Shown: positions 8,411 through 17,774, numbered from the stretch's first letter. The stretch: DNA of 64,000 nt from Pseudomonas sp. B21_DOA (GCA_030544685.1 CP086683.1:4340001-4404000); one strand, 5' to 3'. The notes: generated from the sequence alone by a model not told the origin. A program made the numbers and translations.

Positions 8411-9514
8411 TCACGATGATCCATTAGCAACTCGCCCGCTTCGACAGCCTAGAAAGACCGGTGACATTGAGGCGTTTCCGAGCGGAAAAATTACCTATCT
8501 CGCGCCCTTGCCATTACCAACATCAATGCCAGCTTACGGTCCGCATATTGGTGAACTGAATGACGTTTATATGGATTTCGGTTTAGGGACACTGGAGGTT
8601 TTTTCTTGGCAAGTCATTTTAGGCGGACCATTCAGCGGCACATTAATGATCGCGTTTCTATATCCACTGATGGGAGGGTTTATAGGACTTCTGTTAGGTG
8701 ATAGCTGGGAGTTCATTAAAGAAGTCATTGAGGGTATTTTTTTGCCATTTACAAATTGGCTTTCTCAACGGGTTTAATTGCCTTGTTTATTGGCCTAGGC
8801 GTCTGGCACCACGTCCACAAAACCCGCGCCACCCTCATCCCAACCCGCTTCAACCGTCAACGCCGCGAAGTCTGTTTCATGCCCGAGGGCGCCACCGAAC
8901 CAGTCTTCATCCCATGGGAATCGCTGTCCGCGTGGATCATCGAAGCCAAAGGCGCCACCCAGTTTGGCATCCATCGCCAATACGGCATGGGCATCGGTTT
9001 CTACCAAGGTGAAACCCTCATAAGCCAGGAATTCCAATGCGCCGGCCTGGAGCTCGCGATCAGTCATTGGGAAGCGATTCGCGGTTACATGGAGTACGAA
9101 GTCAACGACCTCAAATCGATTCAGGATTTGCAAGACCTTCAAGGCCCAGACGACCCACCCCACGAAGGCCTGCACACTTTCCGCAATGCCCGCGCGCGGA
9201 TGCATCAGCAGATCCGTGAAGGCCGCCGCTCGCGGCTTTCGGGGTTCTTCTGGTACCTGTATCACGTCATGACCTTATGGACGATTCCCAACCGTTTGGT
9301 CGAATGGGAAGTGCGCCGTCTGGAAAGAATCGGCAAACAGGCGTTGCCGGAAGTCATGCGCGCATGGTCCGAGCCGCTGCCGAAAGAGCAATGGGCCAAG
9401 CCCAGTGAAGAGTTGTTGCGGCTGAGCGAACAAGTGCGGCGGATGCACAAGCGCCAGCCGCATCGGCCGATTACGCAGATTTTCGCTGAGATTTGCAGGC
9501 GGGCTGTGGACTGA
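8400..9514 (+). pseudogene. DUF6708-like membrane protein, copy 1 (frame broken near 8758)
   Basis: The first 119 codons ('MLNNHDDPLATRPLRQPRK' to a predicted membrane segment) end at a stop in a shifted frame; the second half, from about 8756, encodes 'GLGVWHHVHKTRATLIPTRF' and 'EVCFMPEGATEPVFIPWESL'. The intact copy at 9746-10876 shows that both halves are one gene of about 370 codons, and one lost G at 8758-8759 restores the frame. The family looks like DUF6708 proteins found directly behind VasX-type toxins: two membrane segments, then a cytoplasmic region. The start overlaps the toxin stop codon by 11 nt, so it is probably the immunity or accessory protein. Confidence 0.65.
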
Positions 9515-9564
9515 TGCAGAGCAGTTTTGTGACCAGACGGAGGGAGGTTTTTTGCCTGTTTGAG

Positions 9565-9596
9565 CGCCTTCGCGAGCAGGCTCGCTCCCACAGGGG
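9565..9596. repeat. Single REP hairpin
   Basis: The sequence 'cttcgcgagcaggctcgctc' followed by 'ccacagg' is one arm of the Pseudomonas REP family that recurs many times in this window. It marks the break between the DUF6708 gene and the toxin-tail remnant. Confidence 0.75.
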
Positions 9597-9619
9597 ACCG
9601 CGTTGGATGCGGATGTTTC

Positions 9620-9756
9620 GGTTGATCTTGGCCGAGGCGAGAGACCCTCGGGGTGGCGGCCATTTCTCAGTTGTTGCTACCGGGTTGGTCAAGGAAAACC
9701 CGATGGTTCTGCTGGTAGAAACTCAATACCTCGAATGGGCTGACCATGCTGAATAA
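9620..9756 (+). pseudogene. Orphan 3' tail of a second VasX-type toxin
   Basis: The segment 'RDPRGGGHFSVVATGLVKEN' followed by 'PMVLLVETQYLEWADHAE' matches the last ~45 residues of the toxin ending at 8410 ('LDPRGEGHFGVVTPQQVKEK', 'PPVLLVEAHLLERADHAE'). It has no toxin body; a REP hairpin lies just upstream at 9565-9596. Its stop overlaps the next gene's ATG exactly as in the complete pair, so it marks a duplicated or displaced toxin-immunity module from which the toxin body was lost. Confidence 0.7.
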
Positions 9757-10876
9757 TCACAATGAGCCTATTGTTGATGCGCAATGTGAGGTGGTCAGAA
9801 AAGCGGGCGATGTAGAGCCGTTTCCAAGCGGAAAGATCACCTATCTCGCACCGTTGCCACTGCCCACACCGATGCCCCCTTATGGCCCACATATCGGTGA
9901 GCTCAATGATGTTTACATGGAATTCGGGATAGGACCGCCACAAGTGTTCATGTGGCAGGTAACAGTAGGGTTGCCCTTTAGTGCAACCTTCATGATCACG
10001 TGCCTTTTTCCCGCAATTGCTGGTTTTATGTTTTTTCTGGCAGGTTCGGGGTGGAATGACATATGCGGCGCCATCGAAGGAGTTTTCGATGCTTTGACTG
10101 GTACGGGCTCTTTGACCATTTTTTGTTGTTTGTGTATTAACCTGGGCGTCTGGCACCACGTCCACAAAAAACGCCTCTCCGTCATCCCAACCCGCTTCAA
10201 CCGCCAACGCCGCGAAGTCTGCTTCATGCCCGAAGGCGCCACCGAACCAGTCTTCATCCCATGGGAATCGCTGTCCGCCTGGATCATCGAAGCCAAAGGC
10301 GCCACCCAATTCGGCGTCCATCGCCAATACGGCATGGGCATCGGTTTTCATCACGGCGATACCCTCACCAGCCTCGAATTCCAATGCGCCGGCCGGGAGC
10401 TTGCGATCAGTCATTGGGAAGCGATTCGCGGTTACATGGAGTACGAAGTCAACGACCTCAAATCGATTCAGGATTTGCAGGATCTGCAAGGCCCGGACGA
10501 CCCACCCCACGAAGGCCTGCATACATTCCACAATGCCCGCGCGCGGATGCATCAGCAGATCCATGAAGGCCGCCGCTCGCGGTTGTCGGGGTTCTTTTGG
10601 TACCTGTATCACGTCATGACTTTATGGACGATTCCCAACCGTCTGCTCGAATGGGAAATTCGTCGGCTGGAAAGAATCGGCAAGCAGGCGCTGCCGGAAG
10701 TCATGCGCGAATGGTCCGAGCCGCTGCCGAAAGAGCAATGGGCCAAGCCCAGTGAAGAGTTGTTGCGACTGAGCGAACAAGTGCGCCGGATGCACAAGCG
10801 CCAGCCGCATCGGCCGATTACCGAAATATTCGCCGCTGTCGGTGCAAGCAGACACACGACAAGGCAAGGGGCGTGA
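9746..10876 (+). CDS. DUF6708-like membrane protein, copy 2 (intact)
   Basis: The 376-residue protein starts 'MLNNHNEPIVDAQCEVVRK', has two hydrophobic segments (about residues 70-95 and 112-135), and a soluble part beginning 'GVWHHVHKKRLSVIPTRF' with 'CFMPEGATEPVFIPWESLS'. The soluble part is nearly identical to copy 1 at 8756-9514, whereas the membrane portion and first 60 residues differ more. This pattern, conserved cytoplasmic region and divergent membrane region, fits an immunity protein whose toxin contact lies in the membrane part; that is inference. The last codons ('VGASRHTTRQGA') also differ from copy 1, where the end reads 'EICRRAVD'. Confidence 0.65.
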   Translation: MLNNHNEPIVDAQCEVVRKAGDVEPFPSGKITYLAPLPLPTPMPPYGPHIGELNDVYMEFGIGPPQVFMWQVTVGLPFSATFMITCLFPAIAGFMFFLAGSGWNDICGAIEGVFDALTGTGSLTIFCCLCINLGVWHHVHKKRLSVIPTRFNRQRREVCFMPEGATEPVFIPWESLSAWIIEAKGATQFGVHRQYGMGIGFHHGDTLTSLEFQCAGRELAISHWEAIRGYMEYEVNDLKSIQDLQDLQGPDDPPHEGLHTFHNARARMHQQIHEGRRSRLSGFFWYLYHVMTLWTIPNRLLEWEIRRLERIGKQALPEVMREWSEPLPKEQWAKPSEELLRLSEQVRRMHKRQPHRPITEIFAAVGASRHTTRQGA

Positions 10877-10952
10877 TTTGCCAGTAAACTCCCTCCTCTC
10901 GCCGCCCTTTGTTCCTCGCGGCCACCCTCTTGATCAAAATGCGGAGTCCACC

Positions 10953-12197
10953 TTGCGTCTGTTCCACACCTCCGACTGGCACCTTGGGCAAAACCTGCAC
11001 GGCCAGGAGCGCGATTTCGAGCACGCGTGTTTTCTCGAATGGCTGCTGCGCCAGTTGCACCTGGCGCAGCCGGATGTGCTGCTGATCGCCGGGGACATCT
11101 TCGATACGGTCAATCCGCCGGTCAAAGCTCAGGAACGCCTTTACGACTTCATCGTCAGCGCTCACGAACAGCAGCCGCTGCTGACCATCGTCATGATTGC
11201 CGGCAACCATGATTCCGGCTCACGGATCGAATTGCCCGCGCCGTTGATGCGGCGTTTGCGCACCCATGCGCTGGGTCGGGTGTTGTGGATGGATGACGGG
11301 CAACTGGACGCCGAACGGCTGTTGCTGCCGTTGCCGGATAAAACCGGTGAAATCGCCGCATGGTGTCTGGCGCTGCCGTTCTTGCGCCCGGCGGAGGTCA
11401 CTGGCGCGCATCTGGGCGACAACTATTTGCGCGGCATCGGTCAGGTGCATGAGTGGCTCATCGCGGCGGCGAATGCCAAGCGTCAGCCCGGTCAGGCGTT
11501 GATCGCTATCAGCCACGCGCACATGGCCGGTGGTTCGGTGTCGGAGGATTCCGAGCGCAGCCTGATCATCGGCAATGCCGAAGCGCTGCCCGCCAGCCTG
11601 TTCGGCGAAAGCATCAGCTATGTCGCCCTCGGCCATTTGCACAAGCCGCAGAAGGTCAACGGTGAGGAGCGCATCCGCTACAGCGGCTCGCCGATTCCGC
11701 TGTCGTTCTCCGAAATCGGTTATCCGCATCAGATTCTCGATGTGGTCCTGGACGGTGAAACTCTGGTCAGCGTCGAGCCGAAACTGATCCCGCGCTCGGT
11801 CAATCTGCAGCGCATCGGCCCGGCGCCGCTGGCCGAGATTCTGCTGCAACTGGCCGACCTGCCGAACATCGATCTGCTCGCCGAAACCCAGCGCCAGCCA
11901 TGGCTCGAAGTGCGCGTGCGCCTGGATGAGCCGCAGCCGGATCTGCGCCACCAAGTGGAAACCGCACTGCAAGGCAAAGCCGTGCGTCTGGTGCGCATCG
12001 CCGCTGAATACGCCGGCAATCGTAGCGCCGATGGAGGCGATGATGGAAGCACGCTGATCGAACTCGACCAGCTCACCCCGCAGGAACTGTTCAGCCGCGC
12101 CTGGCTCGATAACTACGGCAGCGAGGTCGACGAGCAGACGCTCAAGGACTTCGCCGAACTGCTGCAGGACGTGCAACTGGAGGGCGAGCAGCCATGA
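10953..12197 (+). CDS. sbcD: Exonuclease SbcCD subunit D
   Basis: SbcD is the metallo-phosphoesterase of the SbcCD (Mre11-Rad50 type) nuclease that cuts DNA hairpins and blocked ends. All signature motifs are visible: 'HTSDWHLGQ' at the N-terminus, 'LLIAGDIFDTVNPP', 'IAGNHDSGSR', 'ISHAHMAGG' and 'LGHLHKPQ'. I choose the TTG at 10953 because 'LRLFHTSDWHLG' is the family start and GCGGAG lies 6 nt upstream; the open frame runs further upstream (ATG at 10842) but with no family similarity. The length is 414 codons. The stop overlaps the sbcC start (ATGA), so the two are co-translated. Confidence 0.93.
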   Translation: MRLFHTSDWHLGQNLHGQERDFEHACFLEWLLRQLHLAQPDVLLIAGDIFDTVNPPVKAQERLYDFIVSAHEQQPLLTIVMIAGNHDSGSRIELPAPLMRRLRTHALGRVLWMDDGQLDAERLLLPLPDKTGEIAAWCLALPFLRPAEVTGAHLGDNYLRGIGQVHEWLIAAANAKRQPGQALIAISHAHMAGGSVSEDSERSLIIGNAEALPASLFGESISYVALGHLHKPQKVNGEERIRYSGSPIPLSFSEIGYPHQILDVVLDGETLVSVEPKLIPRSVNLQRIGPAPLAEILLQLADLPNIDLLAETQRQPWLEVRVRLDEPQPDLRHQVETALQGKAVRLVRIAAEYAGNRSADGGDDGSTLIELDQLTPQELFSRAWLDNYGSEVDEQTLKDFAELLQDVQLEGEQP

Positions 12198-15100
12198 AAA
12201 TTCTCGCCATTCGTTTGAAGAACCTGGCCTCGCTGGCCGGTCCGTTCGAGATCGATTTCACCGCCGAACCGCTGGCCAGCGCCGGTCTGTTCGCAATCAC
12301 CGGCCCGACGGGCGCCGGCAAAAGCACGTTGCTCGATGCCTTGTGCCTGGCGCTGTTTGGCGCTGTGCCGCGTCTGAACAACACCGGCCGTGATGCGAAA
12401 GTCCCGGATGCTGACGGTGAAATCGCCACTGGCGACCCGCGCACCTTGCTGCGACGCGGCACCGGTGAAGGCTATGCCGAAGTGGATTTTGTCGGCGTCG
12501 ATGGCCGTCGCTATCGCGCGCGCTGGGAAGCCAATCGCGCTCGCGAGAAGGCTGGCGGCAAGCTCCAGGCCAGTCGGCAGAGCCTGCGCGATATCGATCA
12601 GGATCAACTGCTCGCCAGCCAGAAAGGCGAATACAAAACCCAGCTGGAAGCCGCGCTGGGCCTGAGCTTTGAACAGTTCACTCGCGCTGTGCTGCTGGCG
12701 CAGAGTGAGTTCAGTGCGTTCCTCAAGGCTGACGACAACGACCGCAGTGAACTGCTGGAAAAACTCACCGACACCGCGCTGTACACCCGCCTAGGCCGTC
12801 GCGCCTTCGACAAGACCAAAGAAGCCCGCGAAGCACACAAGCTGTTGCAGGATCAGGCCACCGGCGTGACGCCAATGGCGCCGGAAGCGCGCGCCGAACT
12901 CGACGAGCGATTCAACACTGCGCAGCAACAGATGAAGGCGCAACAGGCGCAGCTCAAACAGCTTGAGCAACAGCATGCCTGGCTGAAGGATTTGCGTCTG
13001 TTGCAGGAAGCGCAGCAAGCGGCCAGCGAACAACTGCAAACCGCGCAACAGCAATGGCAGGCACTGGCCGGCGAGCGGGTGAAACTGACGCGTCTGGAAC
13101 AGCTTGGCCCGCAACGCCATCAGTTCGCGCGCAAGGCCCAGCTCGATGCGCTGCTGACGCCATTGGCGGCGCAGATTGCCGCACACACCCAACAACACGC
13201 GGCGCTGGGCGAACGCCAGACGCAGCTGGAACAGAACCTCGACGCAGCGAAAGTCGCCCTGAGCGCAGCGCAACAACGCCAGAGCGAAAATGCGCCGTTG
13301 CTGCGTCAGGCATTCGAAGAGCAAAGCACCCTCGCCCGCCTGATCAAGGACACCGCCAGCAGCGCCGAAGCTCGGCAAGCAGCCGAGCAAGCATTCAAGG
13401 ACGGCCAAAGCGCAATTCAGGCCTTGCAGGAAAAACAGGCTGAGGTCGCCGAGCGTTTGCAACGCATCGCCAGCGAGCTTGAGCAGAGTGCGCATCTGGC
13501 GCCATTGAGCGATGCCTGGAGCGCCTATCGCGATCGTCTGCAACAGCTGATGCTGATCGGCAACCGCTTGAACAAGGGCCAGAGCGAACTGGCCTCCCTC
13601 GAACAGAACGCCGCGCGCAGTGCTGAGCAACTGGCCTCGCACAAACAGCAACTGGAAGTGCTGTTCAAAGAGGCCGGCGCCGAGCCCGATGCGGTGGCCG
13701 AACAGATCGGCCTGCTCGGCACCTTGCTCCAGGACAACCGCAAACAGCTGCGCGCAATCGAAGACCTGTCGCGCTTGTGGGCGTCTCAGCAGGATCTCGA
13801 CAAGCGCAGCGCCGAGTTGCAACAACGTCAGGTCGACGCGCAGCAACAACGCGAACGCCTGACCCAGGACGGGGTGAAAACCAAGGCCGAACTGACCGTC
13901 GCCGAGCAGACCCTCAGCGTCACTCGGGAACTGCTCGAGCGGCAGCGGCTGGCGCGCAGCGCCAGTGTCGAAGAGTTGCGCGCGCAGTTGCAGGACGATC
14001 AGCCCTGTCCGGTCTGCGGCAGCAACGAGCATCCGTATCATCAGCCCGAAGCGCTGTTGCAAAGCCTCGGCCGCCACGATGAAAGCGAACAGGCCAACGC
14101 CCAGCAAGTGGTCGATCAGCTCAAGGAAAAACTGATTGAGCTGCGCGGCGAAGTCGGTGGCGTGATCGCACAACAGAAAGAGCTGCTGCAGCAACAGGAA
14201 CAACTGGCGGCGCAGCAACAAGCCTTGGCGCCGAGCCTCGACGCGCATCCGCTGGCCGCGCAACTGTTCAATCAGGACGCCGACAAACGCGACGCCTGGC
14301 TCAGCCGCCAGACCGAGCAGTTGAACCAGAGCATCACTCAGGACGAACAACGGCAAAGCGCCCTGCTCACCTTGCAACAGGACGCCGCGCGCCTGTCGCA
14401 ACAATTGCGTCAGGCCGAAGTGGCGCATCAGCAAGCGACGCAACAGCTGAGCCATCAGCAGCATGAACTCAACAGCGACCGTCAGCGCCTTGAAGAAGAA
14501 CTCGCCGCGTTCGGCCCGCTGTTGCCCGCCGACACGCTCGAGGCCTTGCGCCTTGAGCCGGCGGCAACGTTCATGCAGTTGGACCGGCAGATCGCCGAGC
14601 GTTTGGCCCAGCTCGAGCAGCAAAAGGAAGAACTGAGCGAACAGCAGCAACGCCAACAAACGCTGGAGAAAGAGCAGGATCGCCAGCAGCTGCGCACTCA
14701 GCAACTGCACAGCGCCGAGCAGCAATTCACGGCGTTGACCGAGCAACAGCAAAACTGTCAGGAAAAACTCGCGCAGTTACTGGGCGAGCACAGCAGCGCC
14801 GAGCATTGGCAGCAGCAACTGGAACACACGGTGGAACAGGCGCGCAGTGCCGAAACCAGCACCGCTGAGGAGCTGCAAAGCGTGCGCACACAGCTTGTGC
14901 AAATCGCTGCAGAACTCAAATCGCAGCAGGAACGCTTGCAGGCGATGGAAGCTGAAGACCAGGCGCTCGCCAACAAGATCGCCGAGTGGCGCGCCAGCCA
15001 TCCGGAACTGGATGACGGCGGCCTGGAAGACTTGTTGAGCGTTGACGACGCCCAAGTCGCTGAGCTACGCCAGACCCTTCAGCACAACGAAAAAGCCATC

Positions 15101-15835
15101 GAACAGGCCCAGGTCTTGTTGCAGGAGCGCGATCAGCGACTGCTCGATCATCAGGCCCGGCAGGACGGCACTCTTGACGCCGAACAGCTCGACAGCGCCC
15201 TCGCCGAGCTGCAAAACCAGTTCGCCGTCAGCGAGCAGCACTGCGCCGAATTGCGCGCCGAACAGGTTGAAGACCAGCGCCGGCAGAACGCCAATCAGGC
15301 GCTGGCCCAGCAGATCGCCGAGGCCTACGCCGAGTACCAGCGCTGGGCGCGGCTCAGTGCCTTGATCGGCTCGGCGACCGGCGACACCTTCCGCAAGATC
15401 GCTCAGGCCTACAACCTCGACTTGCTCGTGCATCACGCCAACGCGCAGCTGCGCCAACTGGTCAAACGCTATCGCCTCAAACGCGGCGGCAGCATGCTCG
15501 GCTTGCTGGTGATGGACACGGAAATGGGCGACGAACTGCGCTCAGTGCATTCGCTTTCCGGCGGCGAGACGTTCCTCGTATCGCTGGCATTGGCGCTGGG
15601 TCTGGCGTCAATGGCGTCGAGCACGCTGAAAATCGAATCGCTGTTTATCGACGAAGGCTTCGGCAGTCTCGATCCGGAATCGCTGCAACTGGCCATGGAC
15701 GCGCTCGATGGCTTGCAGGCGCAGGGGCGCAAGGTGGCGGTGATTTCCCACGTGCAGGAAATGCACGAACGCATCCCGGTGCAGATTCAGGTGCGGCGCC
15801 AGGGCAATGGTTTGAGCACGCTGGAGGTGAAATGA
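12194..15835 (+). CDS. sbcC: Exonuclease SbcCD subunit C
   Basis: This 1,213-residue SMC-like ATPase is the Rad50-type partner of SbcD. Visible are Walker A 'ITGPTGAGKSTLLDAL' (about residues 36-48), a long Gln/Leu/Glu-rich coiled coil, the zinc hook 'DQPCPVCGSNEHP' near residue 604, a second coiled coil, the ABC signature 'LSGGETFLVSLALALGL' near 1121, and Walker B 'SLFIDEGFGSLD' near 1150. Arrangement and size match the family. It overlaps sbcD and the following GST gene by 4 nt each, so all three probably form one operon. Confidence 0.95.
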   Translation: MKILAIRLKNLASLAGPFEIDFTAEPLASAGLFAITGPTGAGKSTLLDALCLALFGAVPRLNNTGRDAKVPDADGEIATGDPRTLLRRGTGEGYAEVDFVGVDGRRYRARWEANRAREKAGGKLQASRQSLRDIDQDQLLASQKGEYKTQLEAALGLSFEQFTRAVLLAQSEFSAFLKADDNDRSELLEKLTDTALYTRLGRRAFDKTKEAREAHKLLQDQATGVTPMAPEARAELDERFNTAQQQMKAQQAQLKQLEQQHAWLKDLRLLQEAQQAASEQLQTAQQQWQALAGERVKLTRLEQLGPQRHQFARKAQLDALLTPLAAQIAAHTQQHAALGERQTQLEQNLDAAKVALSAAQQRQSENAPLLRQAFEEQSTLARLIKDTASSAEARQAAEQAFKDGQSAIQALQEKQAEVAERLQRIASELEQSAHLAPLSDAWSAYRDRLQQLMLIGNRLNKGQSELASLEQNAARSAEQLASHKQQLEVLFKEAGAEPDAVAEQIGLLGTLLQDNRKQLRAIEDLSRLWASQQDLDKRSAELQQRQVDAQQQRERLTQDGVKTKAELTVAEQTLSVTRELLERQRLARSASVEELRAQLQDDQPCPVCGSNEHPYHQPEALLQSLGRHDESEQANAQQVVDQLKEKLIELRGEVGGVIAQQKELLQQQEQLAAQQQALAPSLDAHPLAAQLFNQDADKRDAWLSRQTEQLNQSITQDEQRQSALLTLQQDAARLSQQLRQAEVAHQQATQQLSHQQHELNSDRQRLEEELAAFGPLLPADTLEALRLEPAATFMQLDRQIAERLAQLEQQKEELSEQQQRQQTLEKEQDRQQLRTQQLHSAEQQFTALTEQQQNCQEKLAQLLGEHSSAEHWQQQLEHTVEQARSAETSTAEELQSVRTQLVQIAAELKSQQERLQAMEAEDQALANKIAEWRASHPELDDGGLEDLLSVDDAQVAELRQTLQHNEKAIEQAQVLLQERDQRLLDHQARQDGTLDAEQLDSALAELQNQFAVSEQHCAELRAEQVEDQRRQNANQALAQQIAEAYAEYQRWARLSALIGSATGDTFRKIAQAYNLDLLVHHANAQLRQLVKRYRLKRGGSMLGLLVMDTEMGDELRSVHSLSGGETFLVSLALALGLASMASSTLKIESLFIDEGFGSLDPESLQLAMDALDGLQAQGRKVAVISHVQEMHERIPVQIQVRRQGNGLSTLEVK

Positions 15836-16428
15836 ACACGCTGTATTCCTTCCGCCGCTGCCCTTACGCGATGCGTGCGCGAATGGCCCTGCGCTATGCG
15901 GGCGTGCCGGTGGAGATCGTTGAGGTCAGCCTCAAGAACAAGCCGGCGGAAATGCTCGCGCTCTCGCCCAAAGGCACCGTGCCGGTGCTGAATGCCGATG
16001 GCGTGGTGATTGATGAGAGTCTGCAGATCATGCGCTGGGCGTTGGCGCAGAATGATCCGGATGATTGGTTGCTGGCCGGGGATTCGTTCGCAGCGCTGTG
16101 GATGGAAAAACTGATAGAGGGTAATGATCAGATTTTCAAATCGGCATTGAATCGCTACAAGTACGCCGAGCGTTACCCTGAGCAGCCGATGGAAGCTTAT
16201 CGGGCTGAAGGTGCGTTGTTTCTGCAGAAACTGGATGAGCTGCTCGAAGGCCGCGATTATTTGCTCGCCGATAACCCAAGCCTCGCCGACATCGCCCTGC
16301 TGCCCTTCGTCCGACAGTTCGCTCATGTTGATCGCGAGTGGTTTGCGCAGACGCCTTATGTGCGCTTACAAGCCTGGTTACAGCGCTTGCTCGAATCCGA
16401 GCTGTTCACTTCAATCATGAAGAAGTAA
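15832..16428 (+). CDS. Glutathione S-transferase family protein
   Basis: The 198-residue protein has a thioredoxin-fold N-terminus 'MNTLYSFRRCPYAMRARMAL' (CPYA in the active-site position), the cis-proline region 'GTVPVLNADG' and 'IDESLQIMRW', then an all-helical C-terminal domain with 'LADIALLPFVRQFAHVD'. This is the pattern of bacterial GSTs that conjugate or reduce substrates with glutathione. Its ATG overlaps the sbcC stop, an association seen in other Pseudomonas; the substrate is unknown. Confidence 0.85.
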   Translation: MNTLYSFRRCPYAMRARMALRYAGVPVEIVEVSLKNKPAEMLALSPKGTVPVLNADGVVIDESLQIMRWALAQNDPDDWLLAGDSFAALWMEKLIEGNDQIFKSALNRYKYAERYPEQPMEAYRAEGALFLQKLDELLEGRDYLLADNPSLADIALLPFVRQFAHVDREWFAQTPYVRLQAWLQRLLESELFTSIMKK

Positions 16429-16435
16429 CTCGATT

Positions 16436-16546
16436 GATCGTTCCCACGCTCCGCGTGGGAATGCCTCAACGGACGCTCCGCGTTCGGCTTTGGAGGGACG
16501 CAGAGCGTCCGGGGCTGCATTCCCACGCAGAGCATGGGAACGATCA
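16436..16546. repeat. ~110-bp palindromic intergenic repeat, copy 1
   Basis: Begins 'gatcgttcccacgctccgcg' and ends 'gagcatgggaacgatc'; nested arms 'ggacgctccgcgttc' and 'ggacgcagagcgtcc' form an inner stem. The same element occurs at 17177-17344, 19359-19462, 25483-25593, 35795-35905 and in part at 49992-50046, always between genes. Confidence 0.85.
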
Positions 16547-16550
16547 CTGT

Positions 16551-16808
16551 CTACGCCAGGGCGTTGCACATGCCCAGCGCCATGCAATCCACTTCAAACG
16601 GCCCGAGAAAATCCACCGCGACCTTGACCGGTGGATTGCCGGCCATCAGCCCCAGCGTGTTGGCGCGTTCAATGTTGTGCGCGATGTTGTGGTTGGCCTC
16701 TATGGCCCGGGCCAAGCCGCCCACCGAGCCCTGGCCAAATCCCAAGAGTGAGGCGCCGTTGGTCATCAGCGCGAGGCTGGCGATGACCCAGAGTCTGTAG
16801 CCTTTCAT
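16551..16808 (-). CDS. Small secreted or membrane protein, unknown function
   Basis: The 85-residue product begins 'MKGYRLWVIASLALMTNGAS', a probable signal sequence or membrane anchor, and continues with 'GSVGGLARAIEANHNIAHNI'. The ATG overlaps the stop of the upstream small gene (ATGA), so the two are translated together. I do not recognise the family. Confidence 0.6.
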   Translation of the reverse strand: MKGYRLWVIASLALMTNGASLLGFGQGSVGGLARAIEANHNIAHNIERANTLGLMAGNPPVKVAVDFLGPFEVDCMALGMCNALA

Positions 16809-17017
16809 GCGCCGCCGACTCCTGCGAGTTCGGCCCTGTCGACCATCGCACTTTGCGAGCGCAGTTCGAACTGGATGCCGGGGTGGGCGACGTCGATCGG
16901 GGCGTCGAAGCTGTGTTCCATCTGTGCGCTGATGCTGACGAACAGCACCACGGCCAGGTACAGACCGATGGCCAGGTAGGCGCCGCGTTTGGCGGAAGTG
17001 AGGATTGCGCTGGCCAT
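16805..17017 (-). CDS. Small inner-membrane protein, unknown function
   Basis: The 70-residue product 'MASAILTSAKRGAYLAIGLY' has one clear membrane helix (about residues 12-28) followed by a polar tail. The start at 17017 has GGAG 8 nt upstream; an upstream in-frame start near 17059 lacks such a site. It overlaps the next small gene by 4 nt, forming a two-gene operon of short envelope proteins. Confidence 0.6.
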   Translation of the reverse strand: MASAILTSAKRGAYLAIGLYLAVVLFVSISAQMEHSFDAPIDVAHPGIQFELRSQSAMVDRAELAGVGGA

Positions 17018-17176
17018 GGTGTTCTCCGTGGGCAAAGGTTTCGATGGCCACAGAATCAATCAAAAAAGCCGGGGTAACCACTCAGGGTTTGCAATGGTGA
17101 ACATCAGCTTCGTTGATTATTTAGCCGCTCTATTCCCTCGCTTGAAGAAACCTATGACCGAATGCCGCGCACCACT

Positions 17177-17344
17177 GATCGTTCCCACGCGCAAAGTAAT
17201 GCCTCTTACTGATCGTTCGATCGTACCCACGCTCTGCGTGGGAATGCAGCCGGGACGCTCCGCGTCCCATGGAACGCGGAGCGTCCCTAGAGGCATTCCC
17301 ACGCAGAGCGTGGAACGATCAAAAACGTAGCGCGTGGGAACGAT
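17177..17344. repeat. Palindromic intergenic repeat, copy 2 with an extra half element
   Basis: The core 'cccacgctctgcgtgggaat' to 'cattcccacgcagagcgtgg' with the inner 'cgctccgcgtccc' stem is the same family as at 16436. It is flanked on both sides by extra 'gatcgttcccacgcgc' or 'gcgcgtgggaacgatc' half sites, as if one copy had inserted into another. Confidence 0.8.
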
Positions 17345-17365
17345 CGGTGGTGTTGAGCGCGCGCA

Positions 17366-17424
17366 AAAAGGGCCGTCGAAGGCTGCGATCTTTGACGTAA
17401 ATCGCAGCCTTCGACAGCCCTTTT
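17366..17424 (-). terminator. Strong hairpin with T-tract for the small gene at 17440
   Basis: Arms 'gggccgtcgaaggctgcgat' and 'atcgcagccttcgacagccc' form a long stem; read on the minus strand the stem is followed by 'ttttt'. It starts 15 nt after the small gene's stop. The stem is related to the one at 538-604. Confidence 0.65.
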
Positions 17425-17439
17425 CAGGTGACGGGAATT

Positions 17440-17618
17440 TCAGGCCTGGGTTTTGTGATCCAGCGCGGCGTAGAAGTTGGCGCTTTGTTGCAGGTATTTC
17501 TGGGTGTAGCTCTGGGTGTGGGATTTTTGCTGGCGATTTCGACGTTGGCACCGGCTGGCAATACCACGGTGGCAGAAATGGCGGAAGCGGCGATGACGGA
17601 GAAGAGATTGAAGTTCAT
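17440..17618 (-). pseudogene. Small exported protein with a frame break in an A-run
   Basis: The start 'MNFNLFSVIAASAISATVVL' followed by 'PAGANVEIASKN' is a clear signal peptide with GAGGG upstream of the ATG at 17618. In the shifted frame the end reads 'TQSYTQKYLQQSANFYAAL' then 'DHKTQA' and stops at 17440, a sensible helical tail with Tyr and Gln. The run 'agcaaaaatccc' (minus strand; 17524-17528) needs one more A to join both parts. Without that change the frame ends at 17424 with an improbable Pro/Thr/Arg-rich tail. The intact product would be about 59 residues, exported, of unknown function. Confidence 0.55.
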
Positions 17619-17747
17619 GGCGGTAACCCTCGTGTTCGTTTGCTTGGTTTGCCCGGTCGGGCTGTGAAACAAACGTAACGCTCGAGGGTTACTCGCTTGA
17701 AATCTTTTGTAGCATTAGCCGTTATCAGTGCAATTAATACAACGATG

Positions 17748-17770
17748 CAGGCCCCGCAGACCGGGGCCTG
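17748..17770 (-). terminator. Hairpin after the lactonase gene
   Basis: 'caggccccgcagaccggggc' plus 'ctg' forms a GC-rich 9-bp stem 5 nt downstream of the lactonase stop. The T-tract on the minus strand is poor, so termination strength is uncertain. Confidence 0.5.
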
Positions 17771-17774
17771 TGGC

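Noticed and set aside
12791..14752. 653-codon open frame antisense to sbcC
   Set aside because: High G+C third positions of sbcC keep the opposite strand open; the Leu/Gln-rich translation has no domain and sbcC is clearly the gene.
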